A stretch of DNA of 64,000 nt from Oryza sativa Japonica Group (Eukaryota > Streptophyta > Magnoliopsida > Poales > Poaceae), in the NCBI RefSeq assembly GCF_034140825.1, contig NC_089035.1, positions 40,705,001-40,769,000 of the forward strand, given 5' to 3'. Position numbers and translations under genes: made by a program. A model generated the notes under the pieces. That model did no database searches. It was not told the DNA's origin and saw only the letters and a program-made list of their open reading frames with translations. Below, one piece after another: positions 1 to 11,845 of the stretch (positions are counted from its first letter, which is position 1; each line of letters opens with the position of its first letter).

Positions 1-119
1 ATTATTTTTATTTATACATGAAAATCAAGTTTTATAGGGTTGTTTTTTAAAAAGCCGTGGAATCAGCCAACCCTACAAATTATACATGGATCCGCCACTG
101 GGCATGGACGTTTGGAGGG

Positions 120-417
120 AATTGAGATCCAATGCAGTCATAATAACGACGGTAACTTTAGCAGTGAGAGCACATTATAACCGTTGGATCAATGCAGCCA
201 CCAGCTTGGATTTGCTCTCCCACCCTACCGCACACTAGACGCTGCAGGAGAAATTTGCTACTTCGTACAGTAATTCGTGAACAGTAAACGCTACAGGAGA
301 AATTTGCTACTTCGTACAGTAATTCGTGAACAGTATTTTTCTGATGACCTGAGCCGCTGGTTTTTGATCCATCTGCTAAAGTTGAAGTAATAGTAACAAC
401 TGCACTGGATCTCAATC
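120..417. mobile_element. MULE-like MITE with long target duplication
   Basis: The ends are inverted repeats (ATTGAGATCCAATGCAGT at the left, its near complement at the right). The 11-bp sequence CGTTTGGAGGG stands directly outside both ends (109-119 and 418-428), a 9-11-bp duplication as Mutator-type elements make. The inverted arms extend about 50 bp inward. There is no coding capacity. It lies just downstream of the CPR5 gene. The family name is not known to me; the MULE call rests on duplication length. Confidence 0.65.
241..334. repeat. Two-copy 49-bp tandem repeat inside the MITE
   Basis: Two adjacent copies of a 49-bp unit, beginning GCTGCAGGAGAAATTTGC and GCTACAGGAGAAATTTGC, differ by one base over their shared length. 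They sit between the inverted arms of the surrounding MITE and look like a recent tandem duplication. Confidence 0.9.
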
Positions 418-745
418 CGTTTGGAGGGTCTTGTACTGCACTCATTGTCCTCATGTCCAGGTGGAACAATCAATCAACAAAGATAAACAGCATCTCTTGC
501 TATTGAGTATTTACAACAAAGTAAGAATAAAACTAGAAAAAAGTTTAAAATAACACTCCAACTACAACAAAGTGGCAGGCTGGCAGCTAACAGGTCAGTC
601 TACGTGCAACCAACTTGAGCATAATCTCCTTTGGAGTTCATACAATACCAAGCTAAACTCTGAGGCTAATCTCAAACTGAACAAACTTCACTTCTTCAAA
701 AGATACAACAGGACAAGTATTGCGCCACCTTACATCCAAGAAATT

Positions 746-3381
746 TCATGCTTCAATCTTGTCACCGATAACAATGGATTTTATCTCTTCCACAAAATGA
801 TCCTTCCAGTCAGAAAGAGAGGCAAACGGGAGCAAGCCAGTCAAGGCTGGAAGAATAAGCCCCACCGCAGCATAAAACAAGCACCGGCGAACCCAGTATG
901 GTAACCAGACAACTTGCTCTCTGTGAGATACTGAAATAGGTCCATGTAGAACGTGGTATAAAAGAGATGGAAAAAGATTTCCAAGTAAGTGGATAGAACA
1001 AAGAACCTCCCAGTACATGAGCCAAGTGTTTCCATCGCCACCTAGTGTATTGGTACAAAACCTTCCAGCAAAGCCGCAGATAATTCCCAGCAAAATGAGA
1101 TTGAATGTTATAGGCATATTTGACCCAGTAGTTGAGGAACGCTGAAATGCTAACCAAGCAATTGCCAGGATCATTAGTATGCCAAAGCACATACGTGTTA
1201 CGGCAATTACATGACACCTGAGAAAAAGAAACCCAGAACTGAAGTTCGACACTGAATTTGGCATCCACCATGACTTAGATCCCTGAAAGAGACAGGGTGG
1301 GAAAAAAACAGCTTCCGATTACTAAAGAGACACGATAAGTGAAAACTACTCAGTGATAACAGATGTACTACATAAACATACCTTTGATGTGGCAGAACAA
1401 GCTGACGTAACATCCGTTATCCTTTGATACGAATAAATATAAGTTCCATATCCAAAGCACGCTGACATAACTATCACAGCACTAACAAGAAAATCTATTA
1501 GCGTCCTAAGGATTTCTGCGTCTCTTGTCTCCTGCATGCGAGTCTTGAATTTCTCTCCTTTGAAGGAAGCTTTCTGAAATCCGAAAGATAGCTTAATCTT
1601 CTCTAACATGTGTGAATGGGAACTAAGAGCTAACTGTGACTGTTTGAGTTGCAACTTTCTCATGGTAAGCCCTATTTCAAATTCCTTGAGTTCGTTCGAG
1701 CGATCAATGGCATTAAGAATGCGATTATCAGCTTCAGGAGAGGATCTGCTATGCCGAAGATGCGTTAACTGCTGATTGTCACTGGCAAAGAGAACTAGTT
1801 GACTTTCCACTGTGTTCACAAGGTCATGCTCTATTCTGTTTGTCTGATTTTGCAAATCAGATGAGCTCAAGCTGTCCACAGCCACAGAATCATCATGTTT
1901 AAAAGAACATTCAGGAATATGACTTCTCTCATTCACAGGTATTTCATTAACAAGATGAAGCGTCCTAAAAGTGCTGCTGAAAGATTTTTCGAAATTTTTG
2001 ATGAAACTGTTGGAACTGTCACCATATATCTACAGAAACGATAATTAAAGGATATTACAATGAATACTAAGAGACAATGAGAACTGAATAATAGTGGTAG
2101 CCGGGCTTACATTTGTCAGAGATTCCTTGACTGCTGATGTACAGATCTACACTCAAACCCAATTTCAGACCATCAATTTGTGGGTTTATGGATAACAGAG
2201 TTCATAAATCAAATTAGAAAGCACGTACCTTGGAGAGGAAATCAGGATGTAATCTTTGTCCTGAAATATTCTTTGTATTTATAACCTGCGGTCAACGAAA
2301 GCAGCTCCTTGTTACCTGAACAATAAGGGCATAGGGCTAAACCGGTGTACAAACATGTTTATTTATAATTACTAATGCAAATGTCCAGATGTACGCAGGT
2401 GAATATTAGATAGACTTTGCACATGCATATGCATCTGTGTTCAAAATGCTGCTATAGTGCAAGCTTTCGGATGAAGAGATGCTGAACTGTGACTAATTTA
2501 ATGTCCAATGACAGGATGACGGGGTAGTATTATCGAAATGACTATTTAATTTCATGTCCACTATAAGTATGGAAATGAAGAATAATAGTAGCAATGAAGT
2601 TGAATTTTGCAATAAGACGGTAAATGCCACACTACTTATTTGACAAAAGTACAAGGCTTGCATAACCCATAAAGCCACAACATTGTCAAGCCCAATTTCT
2701 CTGCTGTCTTATTCATAATCATTCCTTGTTCTCATCATTTTGCATCCTAGTTTTTCCCCTTATTTGTGAAAAATCTGAGCATATAGCTGTGAACTAAAAT
2801 GACTTTTTTTTATTTTGGCTCAATGACATTTCCATTGAGGGAAGTATAGCACAAAGAATTTCCTCGGCCCCAAGCTGCCGCGTCTAACGTTCCATTTCCC
2901 ATTCTAAGCTACCATCCAGAGCACGCAACCTCTCAGATTACCGTGTTCGTGAGACGCTAGCAACAGAATCTACACGCAATATGCTAGTACATTTGATGGC
3001 ACGAACATCGCAGAGAGGATCACGAACAGCGCCAAGGAAGAAAAAAGTACTAGTACTACTACTTTCTTCAGGGTTTGCCTATAAGGAAATCCACCCGCCA
3101 TGACGCACCTGCGCGAGGACGGCGGCGAAGGACATTCCGAGAGGCAGCGCGAGATCCTCCTGCACGGCGCCACCGCCCCCATCGCCCGGGGCGCGCTCGG
3201 CCTCCACAGGCTGCCGCCCCCGCCGTCGCAGCATCCGGAGCCGGACCCCCTTACGCTGCCGATGGCGAGCGTTCCTCGAAGAAGCAGGCGAGCCGGACAA
3301 CGACGCCTCCGCGGCCGACGCCGCCGCCGCCGCCATCGTCGCCGACGAGGAGGAGGAGGAGGACGCCGCCGCGGCGTCCAT
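746..3381 (-). CDS. CPR5: CPR5 family nuclear-pore membrane protein (OsCPR5-1 / RYMV2)
   Basis: Five exons on the minus strand join in frame: 3381-3109, 2285-2229, 2146-2111, 2029-1382 and 1282-746, giving 516 residues; all introns are GT-AG. Landmarks of CPR5 are visible: a basic N-terminal patch (HRQRKGVRLRMLRRRGR), then ALPLGMSFAAVLAQ, the ICTSAVKESL block, a coiled segment around residues 190-270, and a C-terminal half with five hydrophobic segments (first near FLVSAVIVMSACFGYG, last near RRCLFYAAVGLILPALTGL). CPR5 in Arabidopsis is an inner-nuclear-membrane nucleoporin that restrains programmed cell death and immune signalling. The chromosome-1 rice copy is, from memory, the recessive resistance gene RYMV2 against Rice yellow mottle virus. 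ATG 3381 starts the conserved frame; a second in-frame ATG lies 15 codons on. Length is close to the Arabidopsis protein (about 560 residues). A large MULE begins 215 bp upstream of the start codon. Confidence 0.95.
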
Positions 3382-3595
3382 CTCGCGGGAGAGAGAGAAA
3401 GCGCCGCGTGAGATTTGGGGGAAGAAAGCCTCGTGTCGCCTTTGTAATGGAAAAACGGAGGGTGTGAACGGGAAATGGAACGGAACGGAAACGGAAGGAG
3501 GAGGAGGCGAAGCGACGTCGTGAGTGTGAACGTGAACGGTTTGGGCCGGAATTAGACGTTGTGACTGTGAGGCGGTTTGGTGGGACCGACCGAAC
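3382..3595 (-). promoter_or_regulatory. Remaining CPR5 5' leader and proximal promoter
   Basis: This 214-bp stretch is all that separates the CPR5 start codon from the inserted MULE. It is purine-rich with GGAACGGAAC-type repeats and no clear TATA box. It must contain the 5' leader; promoter function is inferred from position only. It ends in the left copy of the MULE target duplication (CGACCGAAC, 3587-3595). Confidence 0.5.
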
Positions 3596-3755
3596 GGAAT
3601 AAGTTCACCGGAGGTCCCTCAAATTGACACCGAGATTTTTTAAGGTCACTAAACTAGAATACCGGCAGTATTGACTCAGTTTTTGCCCGGTTTTGCTGAC
3701 GTGTCGCGCTGTGGGACCCACTGGTCAGTCCGCCGTTGGGGAGTTAATAGACGGG
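3596..3755 (+). repeat. Left terminal inverted repeat of the MULE
   Basis: About 160 bp, from GGAATAAGTTCACCGGAGG to GGAGTTAATAGACGGGGTT, matches in inverted orientation the right end (11740-11845 plus 15351-15461). Compared with the right copy it lacks roughly 50 bp just after the GACTCAGTTTTTGCCCGG block, on the terminal side of it. Confidence 0.9.
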
Positions 3756-3885
3756 GTTAAAGGCTCTGTCCTCGCCGTTTCCAGGCGTTGGCGCGACATT
3801 TTCCTCTTCTCGAGCTGAAACCCTAGCTTAGGGCGGCGGAAGCGGCGGTGGCGGCGGGGGCGACAAGAGGAGGTGAGGCTAGGTG

Positions 3886-4505
3886 ATGGCGAGTTATTGC
3901 AGTGACCGGTCGTCGGGGTCGTCGCATCCCAGCAGTCGTGCTCCCATCCCGGCGCGAGTTGGGCCCTATGATTATCAGCTGGCGGTGATGTGCCGGTGTG
4001 GTGCGAAGGCGGTGCGGTGGATTTCCTAGAGCGTGGACAACCCTGGTCGACGGTACTACCGATGCCGCAATCGGGTGAGTGATTCAGATTTCGTTTGCTT
4101 GCTTGTTTTTTTGTTTGAGCTGGCAGTATGGTTGGGTGATTTGGGATGTAATGTTTTCAGGGCGCCGGCTGCGATTTTTTTGACTGGTATGAGCCCGCAA
4201 CAAGCAGTTTTTTGAGGGAGCTGTTGAACGATCTTCGTGAAGCCGTGTTATCGCTAAGAAGGGAGAAGAATGAGCTGCAACGTTGTGTTGAAGAACTGAG
4301 GCCAAAGGTAGAAGAGCGGTGCCTAGAATTAGGGGTAGCAATGAATGAAGTGGCACAATTGAGGCTTGTGGCAGCTGAGAATGAAGCTAACATGGCTGCT
4401 ATGAGAGCAAGTAACAGTAGGCTAGAGAAACAGAGAGTTTGGCTTGTACTGATGTTGTTGGGATGCATGTTTGTGTTGTTTGATGTGATTTCAGTTCAGA
4501 TGTGA
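3886..4505 (+). pseudogene. GRF-type zinc-finger protein gene carried by the MULE, with an in-frame stop
   Basis: Two exons (3886-4074 and 4161-4505, GT-AG intron, phase 0). Exon 1 holds the start of a GRF zinc finger: MCRCGAKAVRWIS, then NPGRRYYRCRNR. Exon 2 continues with [12 protein letters not shown], a charged coiled-coil ([19 protein letters not shown] and on) and a C-terminal membrane-like segment ([19 protein letters not shown]). Plant GRF-finger proteins of about 140-200 residues with coiled coil and tail anchor are common; the GRF finger in other proteins binds single-stranded DNA. In this copy the codon after RWIS is TAG at 4027-4029, where the family has Trp, so the reading frame is closed at codon 48 unless read through or spliced round. 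It occupies the position that mudrB has in maize MuDR. Confidence 0.85.
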
Positions 4506-4859
4506 GGTGCAATGTGTTAATCTATGTGTCAAAATGCTGGTAGCTAAAAGCATTTTGCTGTATTTTTCCAAGAAACTGAGCTGTGCTCTTTGACTATCTA
4601 AGTTAAGTGAATGGATTTGTGGTTGGCTGAATTGTGATTGATATTCAGTAATGACACTGACATTGCATATATTTGAGCTGACTTTGCAGTGGTTGGCTGA
4701 ACAGTGACTGAGTATTGGTAACTTTGCACATAATTTTAGCATAACAAATTGATAAGAGTCAGTTCATAACATCAGATCAGCTCAGTAAATGCCATCTCAT
4801 ATCAGATTAGGTTATGACACACCATTTGAGCAAAGTTACTCAATTTAGATGATAACAAT

Positions 4860-5030
4860 CCACATAGCTTAGCTGGCTTACAGTCTGCCAGAACAAGCAC
4901 ACATCACAGCATAGTTGGCAAGCAGTCTGCCAAATTACAGAAACTAAACAAATAGGCAAAGTTGGCTTAGAGTCTGCCAAATTATATAAAGTTCACAGAT
5001 AGGCATAGTTGGCTTAGAGTCTGCCAAAAT
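4860..5030. repeat. Four-copy degenerate tandem repeat, period about 46-48 bp
   Basis: Four spaced copies of a core like AGTTGGCTTAGAGTCTGCCA occur near 4866, 4911, 4959 and 5005. The spacers differ in sequence. The array lies downstream of the GRF gene and upstream of the solo LTR. Its function is not known; it may be a subterminal or 3'-UTR repeat of the MULE. Confidence 0.8.
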
Positions 5031-5091
5031 ACACAAAAAGCACAGAACATTGCCTAGTTAGCACAATATGGCATCACAGCTTGTCAGTTTC

Positions 5092-8016
5092 TGTAACGCC
5101 CCGATTTTCGTTCGGGATTAAAAAAAATCATTTAATAATGCATTTTCTAGAAATTAAATAAAAGTTAAACCAATTTAATCAAGTGGAATTATGGAGGAAA
5201 TTAAAATTTCCTTTAAAAATCATTGGCCGGGAATATTCTGTAATATTCTTTGTGCCCTAATGTACTCTCTAGAATTTTCCGTGAATTTTCGGAGCTCAAG
5301 AAATAATTTTAAAAGCACCAAGTTCATTTTAACCAACTAAATAAAAAGAAAAACAATTAAAATCCCCCTTCCTCTCTTTGGGCCATTTTCGGCCCAAGTC
5401 TTCCTTCTCTCCCGCGGCCCGCGCGCCCCTTTTCTCTCCCTCTCGGGCCGGCCTCCTCCCTCGGCCCGCTCGGCTCTCTCTCTCCCTCAAGTCTGCTTTA
5501 CCTCCCTCGCCCGTTTTCCCCTCTCTCTCTCTCCCTGATAGGTGGGACCCGAGGCCCCACCTGTCATCTTCTTCCCCAACCTCCCGTCGCCCACTGCCAC
5601 CATGGCCGCCGGTTTCGTCCCACGACGCCGCGGCTCCTGCGCTCCACCCCGCCCCACGAGCGCGTGAAATCGATCCCCTCCACCTCCTTCACCTTTTCCC
5701 CCCACTCTCCCCGCGAAAATCGGCGCCGGTTAACCCCTCCACCACCCCACGTCGGCGCCCCACTTCGCCAGCCGATTCCGCCACGTCCGGCCTCGATCCC
5801 GCCTTCCCGAGCCCATAAAAAGCACCCCCGTGCTCCCCTCGTCCATTTCCCCTTGTTTCCCGGGCCCGGCACTCTCTCCCTCGCTCTCCCCACGCCGCTC
5901 CCGCGCGCCGCCACACTCCGGCGAACTCCGGCCGCCGTTTCCCGTCGCTAGCGTCGCCGCCGCACTGCTCCGCCGCCACCGCTGGCTTTGCCACCTCAAG
6001 GGCACGCTCGGCCGCCATTTCTTCCTCCCCTTCCACCACGCGAACCACCTCTCCACCGTGCTCCCTGTCTCCATTGGTCCCCAGCGAGCTCCAGCCACCT
6101 CTAGCCGCCGCCCTAGCCACTGCCGCGCCGCGCCGTTTGCACCACCGGCTTCTCCGTGCCTCGCCGCACCCCGGCCTCCGCTCCGTTTCCCCATTTAATC
6201 GCCGCAACCACCCTTCCACCGTGCATCCCAAGCCACCTCCACCCTACGCTGCCGGGCCGCCGTTCCGTCTTCGTCCCGAGGAGCGCCGACGCCGAGCTTC
6301 CCCGCCTTTCCCCGCCCCTCGTCGTCGCGTCCTTGGTGAGCTCCTCCTCTCCCTCCTTGCCTCCCTCCTCTGTCTCCCGTGCGTGCTGCCGCGCCGGTGG
6401 CTGCCGCCGGCGTCCACCGGGCCGTGCGCCGCCGCCGTTAGGTCGGCCGGCCGGCTTGTCGCCGCCCTGCTCGCCTAGGCCGCCCGGATCCCCTTGCCGC
6501 GCCGCGCCGCAGCTTTCCCGCGTGCGTCGGCCGTCGCCGCAGGAGGCCGCGCCGCCGTGAGCCGTCGCTCGGCCGGGCCGGCCTGAGCCGTGCCCGTGCT
6601 CAGCCGCGCCACCCCGTGGCCGCCCGATCAGCTCGGGCTGATCTGGGCTGTCGGTTCCCGTGGACCGGCGGTGGACCACCCCGTGGTCCCGGTCCACGGT
6701 GGACCACTCCCTTGCCCGCTGTCGTGTGGGGCCCGCCTGTCGGCGCCGCTACCCTTTGATGACGCCAGCAGGAGCCTTTTCCTTTGATAAAATAATTAAC
6801 AATTGCACAATAATTCGTTAATAATTCTGGAAATTCATTTAAATGGCTCAAAACTTCTAAAATTCATATCTAATTCATTCGAACTCCGAATTGAGCCATT
6901 CAACTTGCAAAATTCATCTAAAATTGAGCTCTACATGTTTGTTTACTTTTTATGTACTGTTTCCTTGGTTTTTATTAGAGTTTTTCCTCGTTTTGCGTGC
7001 CTGCGTGTAGAATCCGTCGTTTCGGAAGATCACGGTCGCAAGGATAAGAGTTCGGAAGATTGTTTGAAGAAGCAAGACAAGTCACACATTCCCCTTGAGC
7101 ATGTTGATCCCAATTTACAAATGTTTTACTGTTTGCAAATAAATATGCATATTTTGCTAATTACATGGGGTCAGGGTTTTACCTATCTGCTCGCTTGTGT
7201 CATGTTTACTTGATATATGTCCTTTGTCAACATTGGGTAATAAATCGACTAGCTCATGTTACTTATGTGACCTAGCTAGAACTATATGCTTAGCCATGCT
7301 TAATTACCACTAGCTCAGTCGATGGGATAATTGCAGTATTAGACATTCTAGTATCTTGTTGAGCTGCGTGCTCGAGACATCTGGCCATGCTTCGTGGTCG
7401 TAATTATCCAACTAAAATACGACTGAATGGTGGGCTATGGGTGCATGGTTTTGCTGGTTGCACCCATGGCAGTTAAGGACCGGTTCGCGGGATGCCCTAG
7501 AAGAACTTATCGTACTTACCACAAGCCAGCGTGGGCAACGGCTGGGCTTGTAGTGTAGCTTTCCTCTAGTCGACGCATCCAGGCAAGGGTGGGCGTGATG
7601 GAGCAGGGCGGGCCCTGCGACGGCCTCTGTCGCTTCCGGATTCACCTAGGCACGAGAGGGGACTGCATCGTTGGTGTGGCTTGCTGAGTACGGTGGTTGT
7701 ACTCAGTCTTGCTTTTATTCCCCATTTTCAGAAGTGTAGTGCTTCTGAGCTGAAGATGGAGTTAGAGGACCAAGGCTCAGACCCCAGTTGAGTTTTGCCT
7801 GTGGAGTAGAGCTGAAGCCCCGCTAGGATCGCCTTTTTTCGCTGCTGTCGTTCTGTTTCGGTGTGAGGACTAAGTGCCTCTTCCGTAAGTATTTTACGCT
7901 TTATTTACGTTTGGAACTGTATATTACTTGTCGTTTTGTGTACCCTGGCTGGTCCTGGACAGGGATTTAAAACGCAAAATAGTCTGGAAATTTGGGTTAA
8001 ATTTCTGGGCGTGACA
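5092..8016 (+). mobile_element. Solo LTR, probably Ty3/Gypsy, nested in the MULE
   Basis: Begins TGTAACGCCC and ends GGGCGTGACA, with the 5-bp duplication GTTTC on both sides (5087-5091 and 8017-8021). Its length is 2,925 bp. No gag-pol is present, so it is the product of LTR-LTR recombination. The segment 5370-6780 is extremely C-rich, followed by AT-rich sequence; a TGCTGAGTACGG-type stretch near the 3' end resembles several large grass Gypsy LTRs (RIRE3/RIRE8 or atlantys-like, from memory). The long open frames in the C-rich part are compositional and not genes. Confidence 0.85.
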
Positions 8017-8304
8017 GTTTCCCATAGGGGAATCAGCATCAGTGGACCTACAGGTGTTTTCTTGGGATTGGTAGTGGCTGGTTCTTGAGCTTGCACATAA
8101 ACACTTGCTTTCCCAGAAGTGATCCTCACTGAAGCAGAAGAAGAACATTGAGAGTGTGGCACTATGGCCTGAAGGTTCACACTGGCTGAACCACCTTTTT
8201 CAGTTGCCACCCTAGCACTGGCTGCAACCTTCACAAGTGAAATGTTTGTGTTTGCTGACTAGAAGGAAAAGAAACAAAGTGTTGTTAGCAAATGAATGTT
8301 AATT

Positions 8305-11267
8305 TCAAAAGTTTAATTGAATAAGGACTGGCTGACATACCTTTTTTGTAGGAGTTGTTCTCTTCCTAGTGTGGCAAGCAGATGTGCTAGTACTGAGCTC
8401 AGCTGACTTCCTTTTCCTGCTTTGTGCAATGCTGCTAGGTGTGCTTGACAACACTAAGTTGTTATTTGCAGTGACTGTATTTCCTGGAGCAGATGTGCTA
8501 CCACCTGCCCCACTGTGCTTGTGACAGCCCTTGCTGTTGTGACCAGGTTGCTTGCATGATCTGCACCTCATAATTGTGCCAAATTTGGAAGCTTTGGTAG
8601 GTTTAGCTGGCTCATTAGGCTCCCTTCTCCTTTCAGTCTTAGACCTCCCTGGCATCTTTATGTATCCTGGGGCATTGAGAGGCTCTCTAGGATCATCTGG
8701 CCAACTAGTCATGCCCTCTACTGGCTGCAGGCAATGGGCATAGGTTTTTTTTGAAAGATTCCACTGAATAGCATGGAGCAACCCACCCATCTAGTGTGTT
8801 GGTCCTATAGTAGATGCAAGCAATTCAATGAGGACATGGCAAACCTGACAATTGCCAATATCTGCATGAGCACTCCTTCATATCTAGGTTAACTGTGAAC
8901 CTATGCTCATTATGCTTGACTTCAAAACTGTCAGCCCCATTGCATACAGCATGGCAGAATGCAGATTCAGCAATGTACACATTAAGTTTCTTAAGTATAC
9001 CAGGGCAAATGACAGTACTCCATCTATCAGAACATTTTCTTTGGTCATGGATCCTAACCATTACTTTCCTTCTAATGGTTTCAAGCATTGTTATGATAGG
9101 AAAGAATCTAGCCTCAAGAATCCATTTGTTGAAAGATTCACAAATGTTGTTATCAACAGAGTCACAATTAGATCCTAACCTGAACCAAGCCCTACTCTAA
9201 TGCTCTGGGTGTGTGTTCAATATTGCTTGAGCTCCAGCAGGGGTCAGTTGGGCTAGCTTTGCTCTTGCCAAGTTGAAAAGCATTCTGCATGATGCTTTGG
9301 CACACTTCCAGAATTTTTTTTTTGAAACTCTTTATCATTGAAGTGCCTCTTCCAATTGGCATAGATATGCCTGGCACAGTTCCTGTGTTCAGCTTCTAGA
9401 GCCCACTTAGAGACAGCTTTAATTATTCCCTGCATTTGACAGTAACATGCACAAGACATTAGGTATGCATTCTGTAATGACAGAAATGACAGAACATAAA
9501 AGCAAACAGTGGATCATGAGCATTACCTTCTGCTCGTCAGAGATGAAGACCCATCCACTTCCATCACCAACCTTCAGATCACTGCACAGCAAGTCACAAA
9601 ACCAATCCCATTCTTCATTGTTCTCTTTATAGACCACTGCCCAAGCTATTGGGTACATCTGATTATTGGCATCCCTCCCTATAGCACACAATAGCTCTCC
9701 ATTTGTAGATCCCTTGAAAAAGCAACCATCAAGCCCTATTACCTTCCTGCAACCAGCCATAAACCCTTTCTTGCATCCATCAAGGCAAATGTAAATTCTT
9801 TTGAACACAGGTGGTTCAATACCTATCACTCTGTTGATCACCACAGTGCTCCCAGGGTTGGTCCTAAGCAGTTCTTGTTGATAATTGTAAAGCTTCTGGT
9901 ACTGGCCCTTGGTCACATCAAATGCCTTCTGCATCACAAGTCTTTTGGCCCTCTTAAGCTTGGAAATTGATGCATCAGCAAACATCTCTTCTTGAACTGT
10001 TGCTTTCATATGGGATAGTGGCCAACCAGGGTTAGCAACAATGAACTTGCCATATTTTTTTGCTATCCTAACAGATGAAACATGTCTACTGTCCCTCCTT
10101 GGTGGGCATGCATGCATACTGTCATAAGTGGCAATTTGCCAACTATCACTTCTTGTAGTCTTAGACAGCAAACACACCCAAGGACAGCTAGCCCAATCAC
10201 ACGATCATCTTTAATAAAATTAATCACTTTCCTTTCAGCCAGGGCATATTTTATAATGGTCTTCTTGAACTGATGCTTAGAGCTGAACTTCATTCCTAGC
10301 TCAAAAACAGGAACCCCTGGCTGCTTCTGAAACCTTGGAAACTTGCCCTTTCTTCTGACAAGCTCACCATCACTGCCAACCTCATCATAGGAGTCTTCAT
10401 CATCACTATCTGCATATGGGGTGTCATTGCCATCTTCTGGACCTCCAGCAGTTCTAGCTGACTGACTTTTAAACCCCTCAAACACAACTTCATCTAGCTC
10501 ATGAACCTTTCCAGCTCTCATATTCCTCTTCAACTCTTTGTAGTGTCTTTCTATCTCCCTAGCCTCTTCATCATCCTCAGAAGGGCAATCATCTCCTCCT
10601 ACATAATCACTATCATCCTCACTGTCAGAAGGCAGGACAGTGTTTATGGGTGAGGTATCCCTATAAGGTGAGTTCTCCCTCATAGGTGCATTTTCCCTCA
10701 AAGGTGACCTTTCCCTATAAATGACAATCCTCCTATCACTAGCACTTTCATCCACTTCCATTGCTTTACCTTCACCAGCACCCACAACAGCTTTGCCCTT
10801 CCCTTTGTCCACAATAGCTTTGTCCTTATCTTTCACTTTAACCTTTCTATCCCCATCCTTATCCTCATCTCCATCTTCCTCTGATTCTTCATCCAAATCC
10901 AACTTCATTTCAGCCTCATACTCATTGTGTTCCTCTTCATCAACATCAATTACAATGGGCTCCTCAGCATACACCTCAGCCACACCACCCTCACTTATAC
11001 AGTCAGACATGAACCCACACACCTTATCATCCATCAACAACTGCAGGCCTGTCCTATTTCTTCCCCAGGAAATAACCAATGCAGTAAAGTCCCATCCACA
11101 AATTTGCAGTGATCTTTTAGGTGTCCAAAAAGTTCAGGTAATGACACTTTATCACTGTCTATGTATGACATTGCTTCTCTCCCCCCACAATACAACTTTT
11201 GTCTCCCTCTATTGACAAATTCCCCATTGAAATGGAACCTAACTGCTAGAGTGCCCAAGGGTTCCAT
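8305..11267 (-). pseudogene. MULE (MuDR-A type) transposase, degenerate
   Basis: Starts at ATG 11267 (MEPLGTLAVRFHFNGEF), close to the right inverted repeat. Parts in order: the N-terminal domain, a long acidic linker (about 10920-10400), a DNA-binding region with CPWVCLLSKTTR and MHACPPRRDSR, the catalytic core with GLDGCFFKG (first Asp) and WVFISDEQK (second Asp), an intron near 9530-9430, then AEHRNCARHIYANW, the region with the final acidic residue (NICESFNKW), a SWIM zinc finger (CSCRYWQLSGLPCPH, near 8830) and a CCHC knuckle (CRSCKQPGHNSKGCH, near 8550). The frame changes near 11070, 10175, 9310 and just after the SWIM motif, so no full-length product can be made. The family moves MULE elements by cut and paste and creates 9-bp target duplications. 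Confidence 0.92.
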
Positions 11268-11739
11268 GCTGCCAGCTCTAAAAAAATAAAAAAAGAAGCA
11301 CTTTACTACTCTACTATTAAAACTACACTACATCCATATCCCTAATACCTAGTTAACACCTAACACCAATTAAAAAAGGACCACCCAGATTCACATGGGT
11401 ATACAAAAACATTACTACACCTAAAGCATATGGGACAATATACTACTTGACCTCTACACCGAATCCCAGACAAAAAACGAATCTACCACATTTTAAATCT
11501 TCCCCCAAAATCAACATAGTACCAGCTACAATAGCATGCAATGCCGAGCCAACAAGGTACTAACCGGGGTGGAATCCGCCGCGCATTTGGACGAAAACGA
11601 TGCTTGTCGCCGGCGCCACGGCCAGCTCGCCGCCGCCGACAAACCCGCCGTCGCCTTCAAGTCGCCTCCTGGTCGCCGCTCAGCTAGGGTTCGAGCAAAG
11701 GAGAGAGAATGGAGGTCTGGCTAGCTGCGCTCCCCTCCA

Positions 11740-11845
11740 TTAACCCCGTCTATTAACTCCCCAACGGTGGACTGATCAGTGGGTCCCACAGCGCGACACG
11801 TCAGCAAAACCGGGCAAAAACTGAGTCAATACTGCCGAGGGACCT
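11740..11845 (-). repeat. Inner part of the right MULE inverted repeat
   Basis: Inverted match to 3640-3755, running from AACCCCGTCTATTAACTCC to CAATACTGCCGAGGGACCT. It is cut off from the outer part of the repeat by the LTR element that follows. Confidence 0.9.

Noticed and set aside
3075-3467. Plus-strand Arg/Pro-rich frames near the CPR5 start
   Set aside because: Antisense to CPR5 exon 1, whose minus-strand frame splices to the conserved family sequence.
4860-5030. Possible CRISPR-like array
   Set aside because: Only four degenerate copies, nuclear plant DNA and no associated genes; it is an ordinary spaced tandem repeat.
5378-6790. Several long Pro/Arg/Ser-rich open frames on both strands
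   Set aside because: They lie wholly inside the C-rich part of a solo LTR with clear ends and target duplication; openness follows from composition.
10721-11215. Plus-strand Ser/Leu-rich frame
   Set aside because: Antisense to the acidic linker of the MULE transposase.
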